This document shows positions 16,071 to 27,433 of a stretch of 64,000 nucleotides of DNA, piece after piece. The DNA is from Polytrichum commune (lineage: Eukaryota; Streptophyta; Polytrichopsida; Polytrichales; Polytrichaceae), in contig OX485807.1 of NCBI GenBank assembly GCA_950295325.1, positions 12,613,001-12,677,000 on the forward strand, read 5' to 3'. The first letter of the stretch is position 1. Each line of letters starts with the position of its first letter. Made by a program: the position numbers and the translations under genes. The notes under the pieces were generated by a model. That model saw only the letters and a list, made by a program, of their open reading frames with translations, had not been told where the DNA came from and made no database searches.

Positions 16071-16225
16071 GGATCAAATAGGTGCCCCCAATTATGTTAA
16101 CTATTGTGTCTAGAACGCTTGGAAAACTTCAAGCACATAGTTGATCTCTTTTCAACACATGTCGCATTGGTGTTTGTTCTTAGATTCACACCCCACCATA
16201 CACCACCCAACTGTAGGTGTTTGTA
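16071..16225. repeat. Half copy of MITE family A
   Basis: Shares in order CCCCAATT, AGCACATAGT, CTTTTCAACACATGT, TTGTTCTTAGATTCACACC and CACCCAA(C/A)TGTAGGTGT with one arm of the element at 11711-12109. The opposing arm is absent. Confidence 0.6.
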
Positions 16226-16339
16226 TGAGATTGTAGACTGAAATTAGAAGTGCATGAGGATGTGCTCAGCACTTCCCAATGCATGGGCAAGGTTGGGCCA
16301 TGGGCAGACGCAACAGAAAATTCTTGCAAATCAAACATT

Positions 16340-16495
16340 AAAAGCTTTCTTTTGGATGAATTGACATTGGGAATAGCTTCAAAGATCCCGTATTAGTCTA
16401 AAGCAAGTCATCTGAGATGAATTGTCCATAAACCTATTGGTGGTCAAGATTTTATGTTGGATGGACAAGAGGTATGCTTGTATATGAAAATTTTC
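16340..16495. repeat. Fragment of MITE family D
   Basis: Contains the family blocks AAGTCATCTGAGATGAATTG, a TATGTTGGATGGACAAGAGG end, and GGTATGCTTGTATATGA, matching the right half of the element at 6361-6593. Confidence 0.6.
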
Positions 16496-17217
16496 TTTCG
16501 CATGTGCCCGCAGCCCGACATACCTCGCCCATGTGTCAGGAAGCACAAGAGTGTTCACATCTGCAAGGGGTTCTAGTGTGAGGGGGTTTACATTATTGTT
16601 TAACATCAAAGAAACTCCAAAACTGAGCAATTTCTCTTGGTTGAGAACATAATGTTGGACCCAAGGAGTTTACAATACTTAGAGTTTAGGTCCAAGAAAT
16701 GAAAAAATAAAGTGGTGCTAAGAAACTTATGTATTTGAGGAAAGTGGTCATGGACACAATTCGTTTTTGCTACTCATCTCATACTAATTGTGTTTCATAT
16801 CCTACGAGAGTGGGTGCAAAGAGATGTAAAACTTGTCCATTGCAATCATCCTTTGCGACTCGGCCATTGTGACTCATGGTAGGAAAATGCATAAATAAAT
16901 AGTTTTGGTTGCCAACCAGAGGGCTTTGGTTATTCATTGTCCGAAAACCGTAGCCAAAACATTTGGTTGACAACCAAAATTACACATTTATTTAGTTTCT
17001 GGCCATGAGTTGTAACATATGGGTATAATGGACAAGTTTTCTTCTAGAGAGCACCAAGTGTCAATTTACATGTTTTCTCAAAGATCTTTAAAATACCATT
17101 CCAAGGAAGCACAAGGCTTCTCTTTCTTTCCCGGGATTTGGGGTCAAGGTTGTAGGTTGATAGCATGGATTGTCCCCCAAGGTAGAACCCTAAGGTAGAA
17201 GTGCCTTTTGCATACAC

Positions 17218-17346
17218 CATAACATTATTATGTAGTGTGTGTTCGTTCATGTGGGCCCCGAGAATATATCCATGGGATGCCTTGGCTAGTGCAAATTCAA
17301 AAACGGGGCCCACATGAATGAACGCACACTACTTAATAATATTATG
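17218..17346. repeat. Long hairpin, 43-bp arms
   Basis: Arms 17218-17260 and 17304-17346 are reverse complements with few mismatches: the left arm ends CATGTGGGCCCCG and the right begins CGGGGCCCACATG, and both hold a GTAGTGTG-type block. The loop is 43 bp. This is either a small fold-back element or a transcribed hairpin. Nothing marks a promoter. Confidence 0.85.
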
Positions 17347-17843
17347 ATTTTGAGCACCATAACCCTTACCTGACCTAGACTTCAATGTTTTATGCAGATG
17401 AGCAATTACATTATGAGTCCAGCGGCATTAAGATGACATAAATCATAAAATATCTAAGTTCTCAGAAGGTGTGTGTGCCTAAAAGTGACTTCACCTTTAA
17501 AGTGACACCCATGTTTTATTGTCAAAGTGCCAACAAGTGAATGTGACGGTGCATTAAAGAAGCCAAAGATATAAGCCACTACTCATATGCAGGAGTAAGT
17601 GCAAAATACCACCACGTTGGTCACTCATAGTGGTACTATAAGAAAGATGAAAGAGATATTTAAGAAGAACACCAACTTTGGTCAATCACATTGGCTATCC
17701 TAAGATCTATCCACTTAATGAGGTGGCATAAGAAGTGTTCCACAAAAAGCGAACAATATCTCACCCGCTAGAAGACTCTGACACGCTATAACGTTGATTT
17801 GTATGTGTTTTTCACCTAACAATCCAACATCGATGCACTTAAC

Positions 17844-17846
<3 letters not shown>

Positions 17847-17883
<37 letters not shown>
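17847..17883. repeat. (TG)n microsatellite
   Basis: An uninterrupted TG dinucleotide run of about 37 bases. Confidence 0.95.
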
Positions 17884-17887
<4 letters not shown>

Positions 17888-18262
17888 GCACAAATTGAAA
17901 ATTCAATTGCAGAGAGAACCCAAAATACAACCAACCCAGCCAAAACAACATAACCTGAGTGGAAATTAAGAAACAATGCTACACTTAACCTATGTGACAC
18001 CAAAAGACCCAATGTCGCATTGTGCTTTGACGATTTATAGGAATCACCATAACAAACAATAACAAAATTAAACCAAGAAAATATACATCGATGGGCATGA
18101 CTCTAATCCATTTGCTAACCTAGGTTGATTTATTTGACAATGTCCAAATATGGGGTAATCCCAAAATTACTATAAACCCTAGGGGTGTTGCTTTAAGAAC
18201 CGCATACCTTTATCAAATTGTTCAAAGTCACAAACCTTGTTTGATCCTTCCTATTCACATAG

Positions 18263-18286
18263 CCCCCCCCCCCCCCCCCCCCCCCC
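18263..18286. repeat. Poly(C) run of 24
   Basis: Uninterrupted C-run, the longest homopolymer in the window; a 12-base G-run follows at 18407-18418. Run length may be unreliable in the assembly. Confidence 0.9.
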
Positions 18287-20589
18287 TGAAGTAGACAATG
18301 TTGGTCATTGACATCTTGTAGACTTCTTCAACCATTGACTTGTATTCTTAGTGCTTAAAATTTTATTATTAGTGTTCATGTTGAAGTACGTAATTGCCCA
18401 TTTTGAGGGGGGGGGGGGAGTAGGCCTATTATGATTAGAGTCACTAACAGAATTGGGCGCTTCTACCTTAGTTACCCTTGTACTTGCCCTTAAGGCCACT
18501 TTACACTAGATTTTAAGGGTCCGTGACCATTGACATCTAAAATCTCTCATTGGTGGAAGAGGCCGAGACCATCTCACTTCACTTTACAAGGCAAGCCAAG
18601 GGCCTAAGGGACCAAGGAAGTTTGAATGGATGACAACCTAACATAAATTAATGAGCCCTCCGAGGCATGGATTGGACAATGAATCATGGTTAGTTATATT
18701 TTGTGTCAAGCCTACCTCAAAGAGGCGGGTCTATTACAATGGATACTTCAAAATCTCACAACACTTGATGTATTATAACTATTGTGTGAAAGAGTCCACA
18801 TGAATAGGATGGTAAATAGCATATGGTTGAGAGCCCATATGTGTATTTCTTTACACTACACTTGAAGGTTTGTGTCCATACAAAATTTGATCTCAATTTT
18901 TATTTTGTAGTCTTTGGATGGTGTCAAGGGCCCTTGCAATTTCATGATCATGGCTTTGGTGATAGTGTAAAAAGTTCCTTTGGGTTTCTCTATTTTCTAG
19001 TGAGTTTGATCATGGATCAAAAAATCACCATAATTGTATTGCATAATGTTGATACATAGTTGTTGCCACTTGTGTGCATTATAACTAACATATACAAACC
19101 TATGACAATTATTCCCACAGAGGTTTGGCCTTTTTTGATGTGAAAAACTCTAAGGAAAAAATTAAAATTATTTTTAAATTCATTATTTGATCCCAATAGC
19201 AAAAGAATAAAGTAAAGGCGACTACACCTCAATTTGTGACGATTTTTCAAAGAGCGAACATGGGATCCTCTTAAGTGGTGATATAGGTGTGCCTATAGTG
19301 GTTGGTGTTGTTGAGGTATAGAGCAATGATTTTTCAATCAATGAGTTCACATATTATGTCTTAAAATAATACTAAAAGTGCATGTTTTAAGAGAATATTG
19401 AACTATTTTGCACCCAAAAGCAGGTTTCCAAATAAAACAATGTCTAAGGTAGGTGCACTTATTTTGGTTTATGACTTATTGTGAACACCTAAAATTAAGG
19501 ATATAGTGGACACAAAGCATATGTTAAATATTTCCAAGTAAAGATAAACAATGGTGACATATCATGATTTATGTGCACACATAGCTCATCCATATTTGGC
19601 ATAAAGAAGTGTGCGGAGGCTCCAATATAAGGTAAGAGGTTCTTAAACATGCATTATTCTCTCTACACTCACTTCTAGTAGGATACATAGCATGCAATTA
19701 GTGCCCATAGCCACTTCTATCATAATTTGTTTTTTGTTTTTTTATCTTGTCACTAAATATCCTAGCCATTGTCCCAAGGGGTGGACTCTTAATACCACGT
19801 ATGAAGTAACGTGGGTGTAAGGAGGGGTTTTATTTGAGGCACTAGTGTACATAAGTACATATGGGAGAGGTATTAATTTTCTCTAGTGTGTACATTGAAA
19901 AAGTCTATTAAGTATTTTGAAGTAAAGGTAGATGTACAAAAGGGAGCACTAAGGTTTATAGAAGTTTTTTACAATAGATGTGTTGGTTTCATTTGATTTG
20001 CATTTTCATCCAATGTTGTCATGTAGTGATAGTCCTCAATGCCTCCCTTGTTCATTCTTGTTAGGGTTCGCATTTGGGTTATGGAACAAGCTAGAGGCTC
20101 TTGGAGTGCTCATGGACTCCCACGAGTTTTGCTCTCTAGATTGTGGCTAAGTTGTTATGCTCTTTTCATTGTTTGTTAGATGCAATCATGGAGTTACATG
20201 CTATGATTGAAAATTTGTTTAATGAATTTCTCATTAGAAAGTGAACATGGATTTTACATGTAACAAATGAATATTTGATGCATGATTTATATTTTGTATT
20301 AGTAGTGGAGACATTTATCAAAATTAAATAGAAAAGCTCAGTATAAATACATGAGTCCATTTTCTAGCTTGTGGTTAGTACGTATACATTTCTTTTCTAT
20401 ATACTTTTCTCATATATAGGGAGTTATATTTCATAGTGACCCACGCACATCATTTAGGTTTCCAATAAAGAGTCCACCCCCTATACCATTGTCAAAAGTA
20501 AAGATCCTCCAAATTAATAAATGATCGTATAGACTCCCCCCCCCCCCTCCCCAACAAAATAAATAAAAAATGAAAGAATATAACAAACT

Positions 20590-20675
20590 TTGAGATCATA
20601 GTCCAATCTCTTTTCAACATATGTGCTTTTGATGTATGTTCTTAGGTTGACACCCAACCATACGCCACTCAAATA
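20590..20675. repeat. Fragment of MITE family A
   Basis: Shares CATAGTCCAATCTCTTTTCA, then TGTTCTTAGGTTGACACCC and CCACTCAAATATGG, with the other family A copies. It is cut off at 20675 by the TA-flanked element that follows. Confidence 0.6.
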
Positions 20676-21623
20676 TGGTCAGGACTCTATAAATGTTATA
20701 GGTCGGGAGTAGCAAAGAAATAACATAAATAGAATTATAACAAGTAACACTTATAGAAATCATACCGATGATTAATAACATTTATAGAAGTAACACTTAA
20801 AATTTCCAAAAATGAAGAACATGAGGTTTTATAAAAATAAAAAATGAAAGTACAAATGATAATACATAATTCAACTAAACTAATTGAAAGAAATAATTTG
20901 TATAGTAGTAACTTGACGAGATTCTTCCAACTAAACTAATAAAAAAAAAAGGTCTATAGTAGTCTGACGAGAAGCTTCCAAATAATGAGATGAAACTTCC
21001 TTCTAAAGTCCTTGAATGCTCCTGATGTGTGATAGGGCATCAGTTGGTCTTTGTTCAAAGTATTTCTTCAAAGTCTATGACGCTCAACAACACTCAATCC
21101 TACAACTTCTTCTACCACATCAACCATAACCTCATCAACATCAATTTCTTAATGTGCAGAGGAATACATATCCAAAAACCCCTCATCAGTAGGTTCATAG
21201 GGGTTGTTTAAATCAAACTCCATCTCATAATTAAGGTATTCATGAGCATTCAACACGTCACTCATCTCAGTATCAAATAACAACAACATCAATTGATGAA
21301 GTAGAATAGCAACTTCATCAACCTCTACCAAGCACCTAGCTTCCTCTATCTCCTTCTCAATAGAGATTGAAAGAACACCCGTGTGCCTCCAACAATGTGA
21401 TTACATGTTTAAAATGTATGCTCTCATATATTTTTACCTTGATTTTCTCAAATTTAACACTTATAGAGGTGCAATTAACAAAGAAGGGAGTAGAGCATGT
21501 TATAACACTTAACACATAACACTTACTAGTCTTACCAATTGTGTTTTTGTAGGGGAGTAAATTTTTTTTAACATATATGAAATTATAATGCTTATAGGGG
21601 TAACACTTATAGAGTCATGACTG
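20676..21623. mobile_element. TA-flanked element with pogo/Lemi1-like ends
   Basis: The left end reads TGGTCAGGACTCTATAAATG and the right end, reverse-complemented, CAGTCATGACTCTATAAGTG, so the ends are inverted repeats with few mismatches. TA flanks both sides (20674-20675, 21624-21625). The ACTCTATAA motif near the tips resembles plant pogo-type (Lemi1/Emigrant) termini. About 950 bp long. A minus-strand open frame of about 60 codons (21149-21331, extending upstream in frame) ends in an acidic stretch containing HEYLNYEMEFDLNNP, which might be the tail of a lost transposase. That reading is weak. Confidence 0.65.
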
Positions 21624-22540
21624 TATAGGTGATTGTTGAAGTTCATAGACCAAACTAGGCACATCTCCCTTAGGTAAGACCATGGAATTGTCAATTTCAC
21701 ACTTCAATAAACTATATATAAGGCAGTAGGAGCAAGTGTGGCATGTAACTTGGGGTCCCACGTTCTCTCAATCAAGAGGCAATATCATATTGGGTTATTC
21801 AAGAAACACTCTATTCAATGCAAAAGGTTAAATATGATCAAGTTGGGCACCACAAACCGATGCCCCTTTATGACCACAATGTGTCATGGAAAAACAATTC
21901 CCATTGAAATTTCATAGGAAAGTGAGATACCCAATAATTTAACATGTTTTGAGTTAAATGACTTCCGAGGCCACTTTGAATTCCTAGTCCAATGAGATAA
22001 ATTGAAATAACCTATAAAGTCAAATGTTTTGAGTTTGAATGGATACTGAATTCACTTTGAATTCTTGATCCAATGAGACATTGAGATAACATGTAACTCA
22101 AATGTTTTCAGTTGAATGACTTCTAAATCCACTTTGAATTCCTAATCCAACGAGGTAATCGACATATAAAATGAGTTCACTCTAAATATCCGACCTTGCT
22201 AAAACATCCTCAATAAGTGTGAGTGCCTTACCATATGCATGTGTCAGATTCACATAATGAAATCGGCAATGAAGACACGTTGAGGAGACAATTCAATGAT
22301 TTTTCAATTTGTGCCGAATTAAATAATTAAATAATTAATAAGATAAAGAAAATAAAGAGGAGACAGTTCAACATTCACATATTGTAAGATCGGAAGGTGA
22401 GTGAAAGAAATATACTTAAATTCTCGGGCTTATACACACGCATTCAAGTAGCATATGAATATTGGCTACTCCGAACTCCATTAAAGACCGATCATTAAAC
22501 AAGTTCAATTGTGATGACAAGGAAATTCTTACAAGTGTCC
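21624..22540. other. Repeat-block spacer, no recognisable gene
   Basis: Contains degenerate direct repeats built around CACTTTGAATTCCTAATCCAA (about 21970, 22050 and 22130), spaced roughly 80-85 bp. No gene is visible. Confidence 0.4.
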
Positions 22541-22985
22541 GGGGGAGAGTTTTGGGCACTATTGGTCAAGATCCTAGTGTTTCCACGTTCAACCGGTTAC
22601 ATGTTGACATCTTCCATTTTTTCTTCATTAATGGGCGGTATATTCTATAGGTTCCTCCTCTTAAATGATTGGTAATTTATTGGAAGTCTTAAACTACAAC
22701 CGGTTATTTTTGAAGCTCAACCTTTTCATCTCTAACTACACTATTTTGTCCAATTAGTGTGGGTTAGCTTTTGGAGTTAAGCATTGCTATATTTAATTGG
22801 GAGTATTGAATTTTTTGACACAGGTAACATAGGTAGTTAGTGTACACACAAAAGGATATGACATAACTTAGTTGGTAAAAATAATAAAAAGTTATAGCAA
22901 CATGTAACTCCAAACGGTAACCCACACTAATTGGACAGAATAGCGTAACAAGTCGGTTCTCCCTATTCATTGATTCTTACAAGTT
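22541..22985. repeat. Dispersed repeat family F copy 2, interrupted by a MITE
   Basis: 22541-22738 matches 6985 onward in order (TTTTGGGCAC, CCTAGTGTTT, CAACCGGTTACATGTTGA, CAACCGGTTATTTTTGAAG). The match resumes after 22945 with AAGTCGGTTCTCCC. The gap is exactly the TA-flanked MITE at 22739-22945. Confidence 0.8.
22739..22945. mobile_element. TA-flanked MITE, family B copy 1
   Basis: Inverted ends CACTATTTTGTCCAATTAGT and CGCTATTCTGTCCAATTAGT (second reverse-complemented), both running on into GTGGGTTA. Flanking TA at 22737-22738 and 22946-22947. 207 bp, non-coding. It sits inside a family F repeat whose uninterrupted copies show the empty site. A TA duplication points to the Tc1/mariner (Stowaway-type) group. 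Confidence 0.85.
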
Positions 22986-23354
22986 GCGGTGGCCATGGTT
23001 GTCACTTCCACCTCACGTGATATGCAATTCAGAGACGTCCACTCTCTTAGAATGACAATGTTGACTGATTATTTGTGTGTGTGTGTGTGTGTGTAAGTAA
23101 GTATTTATAGTGAAGATTGTTATTCCGATAATTATAAATATATTGGTTTTATACCACTCGGGTTCATACATCTACTCCACGCAAAAATCTTCATATCATC
23201 TAAGCGAATTACCCAAATATTGATGGGATATCACGATGCCAATGATACGGATGTGCAATGATTCCCTCATTAATATAGCATATTGATATCCACAACATAT
23301 TAATACATTGGTCAGTTGTTGAAGACCCTCCCTACGAGTTTATCCCGGATCTAA

Positions 23355-24470
23355 GGGGCGGTTTACACCATAGACCATGAACTCCTCCCATGGAAGATGC
23401 CTTATTCCGCGGTACGAGTTCATGGTCTACATTTCATGGTCCGAGTTCTTAAAATTTTGATTTACAAAGCCGTTGGGCCCCTCACTAGGTGTAAACCGAA
23501 TGTGGACCAAGAGGAATGACCATGCGGCAAGAAGTGAAGGTGCTGATTTTTTTAATACATGCCCAAAAAGGGCAATTTTGAAAAAAAAAAAAAAGTTTGA
23601 TCATTCCTTGTCTTCTCTTGGGCTTCACTTGTCTTCACTTCTTGTTAAATGTGTCAAAGATGTGGCTTGCAAATCTTCTCACAACAATTTTTTTATATAA
23701 AATAAAATGAGCCATTTGATTTGTACATGTGACATGTACCTTTTGTTGTCACTACACTAAATAGGATATTTAGTGTTTGATTATATTTAATGTTGTTACC
23801 ACCCTACCTTGCTGAACACTAATTTTCAATTCTTTGATAATTAATGTTAGAAGATTTCCCATTGCACTTCTTTTGACTACCCTGATCTACAGTCACTAAA
23901 CCACTACAGATTTTTGTTTTTTGTTTTTCAACTGCATTTGGTAAGCATATTGGGGTGTATAATATACCGTTGGAAAGGTATTTTCAAGAACTTTCCAACG
24001 GTATATTACAAGCCCCAAAATTCCAAACATTGCATTTGGTAGACCAAAAAAACAAATCTGCACTTGAATTCTTGAGTTCTAGATGTCCCGCGTTGTTTGG
24101 TGAAACACCTGTGAGCCGGTTTAAGGGGTAGGGCAAGGTAGTGTTGTTATGTCTCATGAGCTATGGTATAATTAAGGTGCTTAAAAGGTAGATTCATTAA
24201 AAATTTATTGAAATGGTATTTCTCTGACATGGGCCCTTGCCTTTTCCTACCATACCGCCTCTCTTGCCTCTCTCACCGCAAAACCCGTTGGAACATGTCA
24301 GTGCATTTATTAGGCCTTAAAAATAATATTTTGGGGACCTCGACCTCCATGGTCCCTCTGCCATTTTTTCCTTAGTGTAAATCGAAGTTGTCCCGGGAGA
24401 ACTTCAACAGCCAATCAGCTGCCTTGCAGAGCCCTAGTCCAACTTCATGGTCCATAGTGTAAACCGCCCC
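23355..24470. mobile_element. PIF/Harbinger-like non-autonomous element, family G long copy
   Basis: Starts GGGGCGGTTTACACCATAGA and ends with the reverse complement of GGGGCGGTTTACACTATGGA. TAA flanks both ends (23352-23354, 24471-24473), as expected of PIF/Harbinger insertion. 1,116 bp. The interior contains no transposase that I can recognise, but has a nested inverted repeat around CCAACGGTATATTA (about 23965-24010) and a CACTAAATAGGATATTTAGT block at about 23757 resembling the tip of another MITE. A shorter relative lies at 7892-8457. Confidence 0.88.
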
Positions 24471-24473
24471 TAA

Positions 24474-25523
24474 AGTCGCAAGGATACGGACCGCATTCCA
24501 TGATGAAGGTTGGCATTCAACAAATATGTGCATAGAATCTGCAAATCTACATGTGGATGACATTTGTGTTCTACATATTTATGCATGAAAATAGCCGTGC
24601 ACATAGTGTGCTTATCACATCCTAGATCTTGGATCCACAAATAATGTTCCACAAAACTATACCACAACTTCGGAAACACAATGTTATTTGCTATCACATC
24701 TTACTCATACCAATACGGATCTACAAATGTGTGTGTGTGTGTGAGAGAGACTTTTTTGTTCTACGTATTTTTATGTGGAATGTGATATACAACATTGCAC
24801 GTAGATAAGTTACATTTGTGTTATATGTATTCATGTGTAAATCATGTCTTTTTCTAATTCAAATTTTGTATTAGAATACATATGAACGTATTTCACATGT
24901 ATTTTAAGTAGGGAAGGACAATCAATAAGGAAAGAAAAATGCATAATGTTGTACAATTCCAAATTCATATATGTTCTTTCATGTGAGTATTCAAAAGTCA
25001 CACAAACACTCCCAAAATTTATTAAATGTGAGACAACATATGCCTTCTATTGTGCACTATGAAGGGCACATATACATTGTTTCAATACTTCATTAAGTGA
25101 AACATGGATTGATTTGTAGATACAATTGCGTGCACATACTACATGTTTGTTGTGGTTGAATGAATTATCGTCATGTAGAACATGTACGCAATATTAAAGT
25201 GGACATCTCTTGTTTCTTTCACAAAGTTAAATGAATATCATTCAAAACAATATACTAACTTTGAATTTTGTGAAAAAAAAAATCAGAAACATTTAAAAAA
25301 AAGTCTACATAATTTAGAAGACAATGTAAGTGGTGTGCAAGTAGTGATATTGACATAATTTTGTTTAAAATATGATAGAAATGCATTGAATTGATAATCT
25401 AATGATTTGATTTGAAAAAAGCATTTGATGATGACCTTAGGTGTATAATGAACTCAAGTAATATGGAAAAAAAATCAAGTTCAAAATAGCTAAGGTCATG
25501 AAATTTATGTCCAAAACTATCTA
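24474..25523. other. Repeat-block spacer, no recognisable gene
   Basis: AT-rich, with a short (TG)n tract near 24730. Nothing else recognised. Confidence 0.4.
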
Positions 25524-25740
25524 CACTATTTTGTCTCATTAGTGTGGGTTATCATTTCGTTTTACATGTTCCTATAAATTTTTACTAAGATTATCATTTT
25601 CTACCAAAATGACATAAATAGTAAGTATGCACACTACAGAATATGATGTAACTTAGTTGGTAAAAAACAAGAATGCTGGTAAAAAATTACAACAGTGCAT
25701 AACTTCGGTTGGTAACCCACATGAATTAGACAAAATAATG
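25524..25740. mobile_element. TA-flanked MITE, family B copy 2
   Basis: Ends CACTATTTTGTCTCATTAGT and (reverse-complemented) CATTATTTTGTCTAATTCAT, flanked by TA at 25522-25523 and 25741-25742. The interior shares with copy 1 the blocks GGATATGACATAACTTAGTT (copy 1) and ATATGATGTAACTTAGTTGG (copy 2). Same orientation as copy 1. Confidence 0.8.
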
Positions 25741-25742
25741 TA

Positions 25743-27350
25743 GCCATTTTCTTTAGCATTACTTTTAATAATTAGTTTTGAAGATCTCATCTTGATACTT
25801 TTATATTTGAGTGCTTGACACAACAATAGACATCACCATGAAAAACAATATTCAATTTTAACAACATTTTGCTACTAGTTTTAGGCATTTGACCACAAAA
25901 ACTATGGTTCGAGGATACCAGAGCATTTTTTTGGTCCACTTTACCATGTATGCACCCAATTGCAAACATGTTATGCAAATACAATCATGTCTTGGACTTT
26001 CCGAATCATTTGAATAACACTCATTCATTTGTAAATATTCATAATTAGTGTGCATGTGCATGTAATTGCACATATACACAACAACATCATAGAATAATAT
26101 CCTTCCATTTGCATTCCCTCCTACTAACTATATTTTAATTTCCCTACTAATTAACCTTGTGTTTAGTGATCATTGTTGATGTGTCCTATATCCTACACCT
26201 CCATTCCACATCATAGCCTTGGGAAAGGCATCTCATATGCAGGTGCTTTGGAAACATCACCAAGAGTTTGTCCCTCATTGTTCTTCACTTCCGTATCCAC
26301 AATTGGCCATATTTGACACATGTTGGCTCTTTTAAAAAAAAACTAAAAAAAACACTTGACATTGAGTTTGATATCGTTGCACATATTTCATATTATAATG
26401 GTGAAACTTTGGACTTCTAGTATGGTGTTAGAAGATTGGGTCTTGAATCTCATGAGTTAACAAATTGTCTGCATGTTCTTGTCAAATACAGTGTAAAAAG
26501 TTTCCAATGTCTTGAAAGATTGTAAAGCTCACAACACTCAATCAACATTCAATCAATGCAGGCAATCCTCAAGCAGGATTGAAGAATCCCAAGCCCAACG
26601 CCTACTCAATGCACCACCTAAATCATCAAATCATGGAAGATGTAGAATAATCCATAAAACACTCAACCCTCCCTCAATCTACACTCAAACATCATTCAAA
26701 CCTCGTCGAAACTTCAATCGAGCATGAAACCAACACTCATGCCTTCTTCAATCATCATTAAGTGTCGTGAGGTGACATGCACAAAAGCCACTCAAATTCA
26801 CTCTTCGAGCATCATGCTAAAACATGTCTATTTAAACTCTCACCTCTCACACTCTCGACTCTTGTGTGCGGGAAATGTGGGGTAGATATAACAAGTTGGG
26901 TAGTCATCTGTCACAATTTATAAAATTCAGTTTTTGAGTCCTTGCACCTATAAGTGTCATGCATCATACATGAGATTTTAGACGGGTGCTCAACGTATTT
27001 GTATACAACAAAAGTGTATAAACTATGTATATCATGTGTAGACAATTACATTTTATTTTGCGTGGATTTATCTATCAGTCCTTATTTTGTGTGAGGGCCC
27101 AAATCCTTCCAACTTTAGATCCATTGATAAGCTCGTAGAGGGGTCTAACCATATTCGTAATTAATAGTATATATTGATATCATGCATTCACCTATATATG
27201 AGTCCAACATTGGTTGCACCCCATATTCAATTCACTTCTATAAACAAAAGGTATGTGGCCCTACAATGGATACCATTTTCAACTCCACAAACAATCATGG
27301 GCGTTGGATCGGATGAATCTATCATCTCATCAAGTTACCAGTTGTGAATC
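25743..27350. other. Repeat-block spacer, no recognisable gene
   Basis: No recognised gene. A stretch at about 26520-26760 is rich in CAATC/ATCAA words, which look like low-complexity sequence. Confidence 0.4.
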
Positions 27351-27379
27351 ACAAAATAAAATAAAATAAAATAAAATAA

Positions 27380-27433
<54 letters not shown>
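27351..27433. repeat. Compound microsatellite (AAAAT)n-(TA)n-(CA)n-(TA)n
   Basis: AAAAT pentamers run into TA, then about 15 CA units, then TA again. Confidence 0.95.

Larger units (their letters stand above)
17347..20589. other. Repeat-block spacer, no recognisable gene
   Basis: AT-rich sequence without conserved coding signal. Included are a (TG)n run at about 17847-17883, a 24-base C-run at 18263-18286, and a 12-base G-run at 18407-18418. Short open frames have no recognisable domain. Confidence 0.5.
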
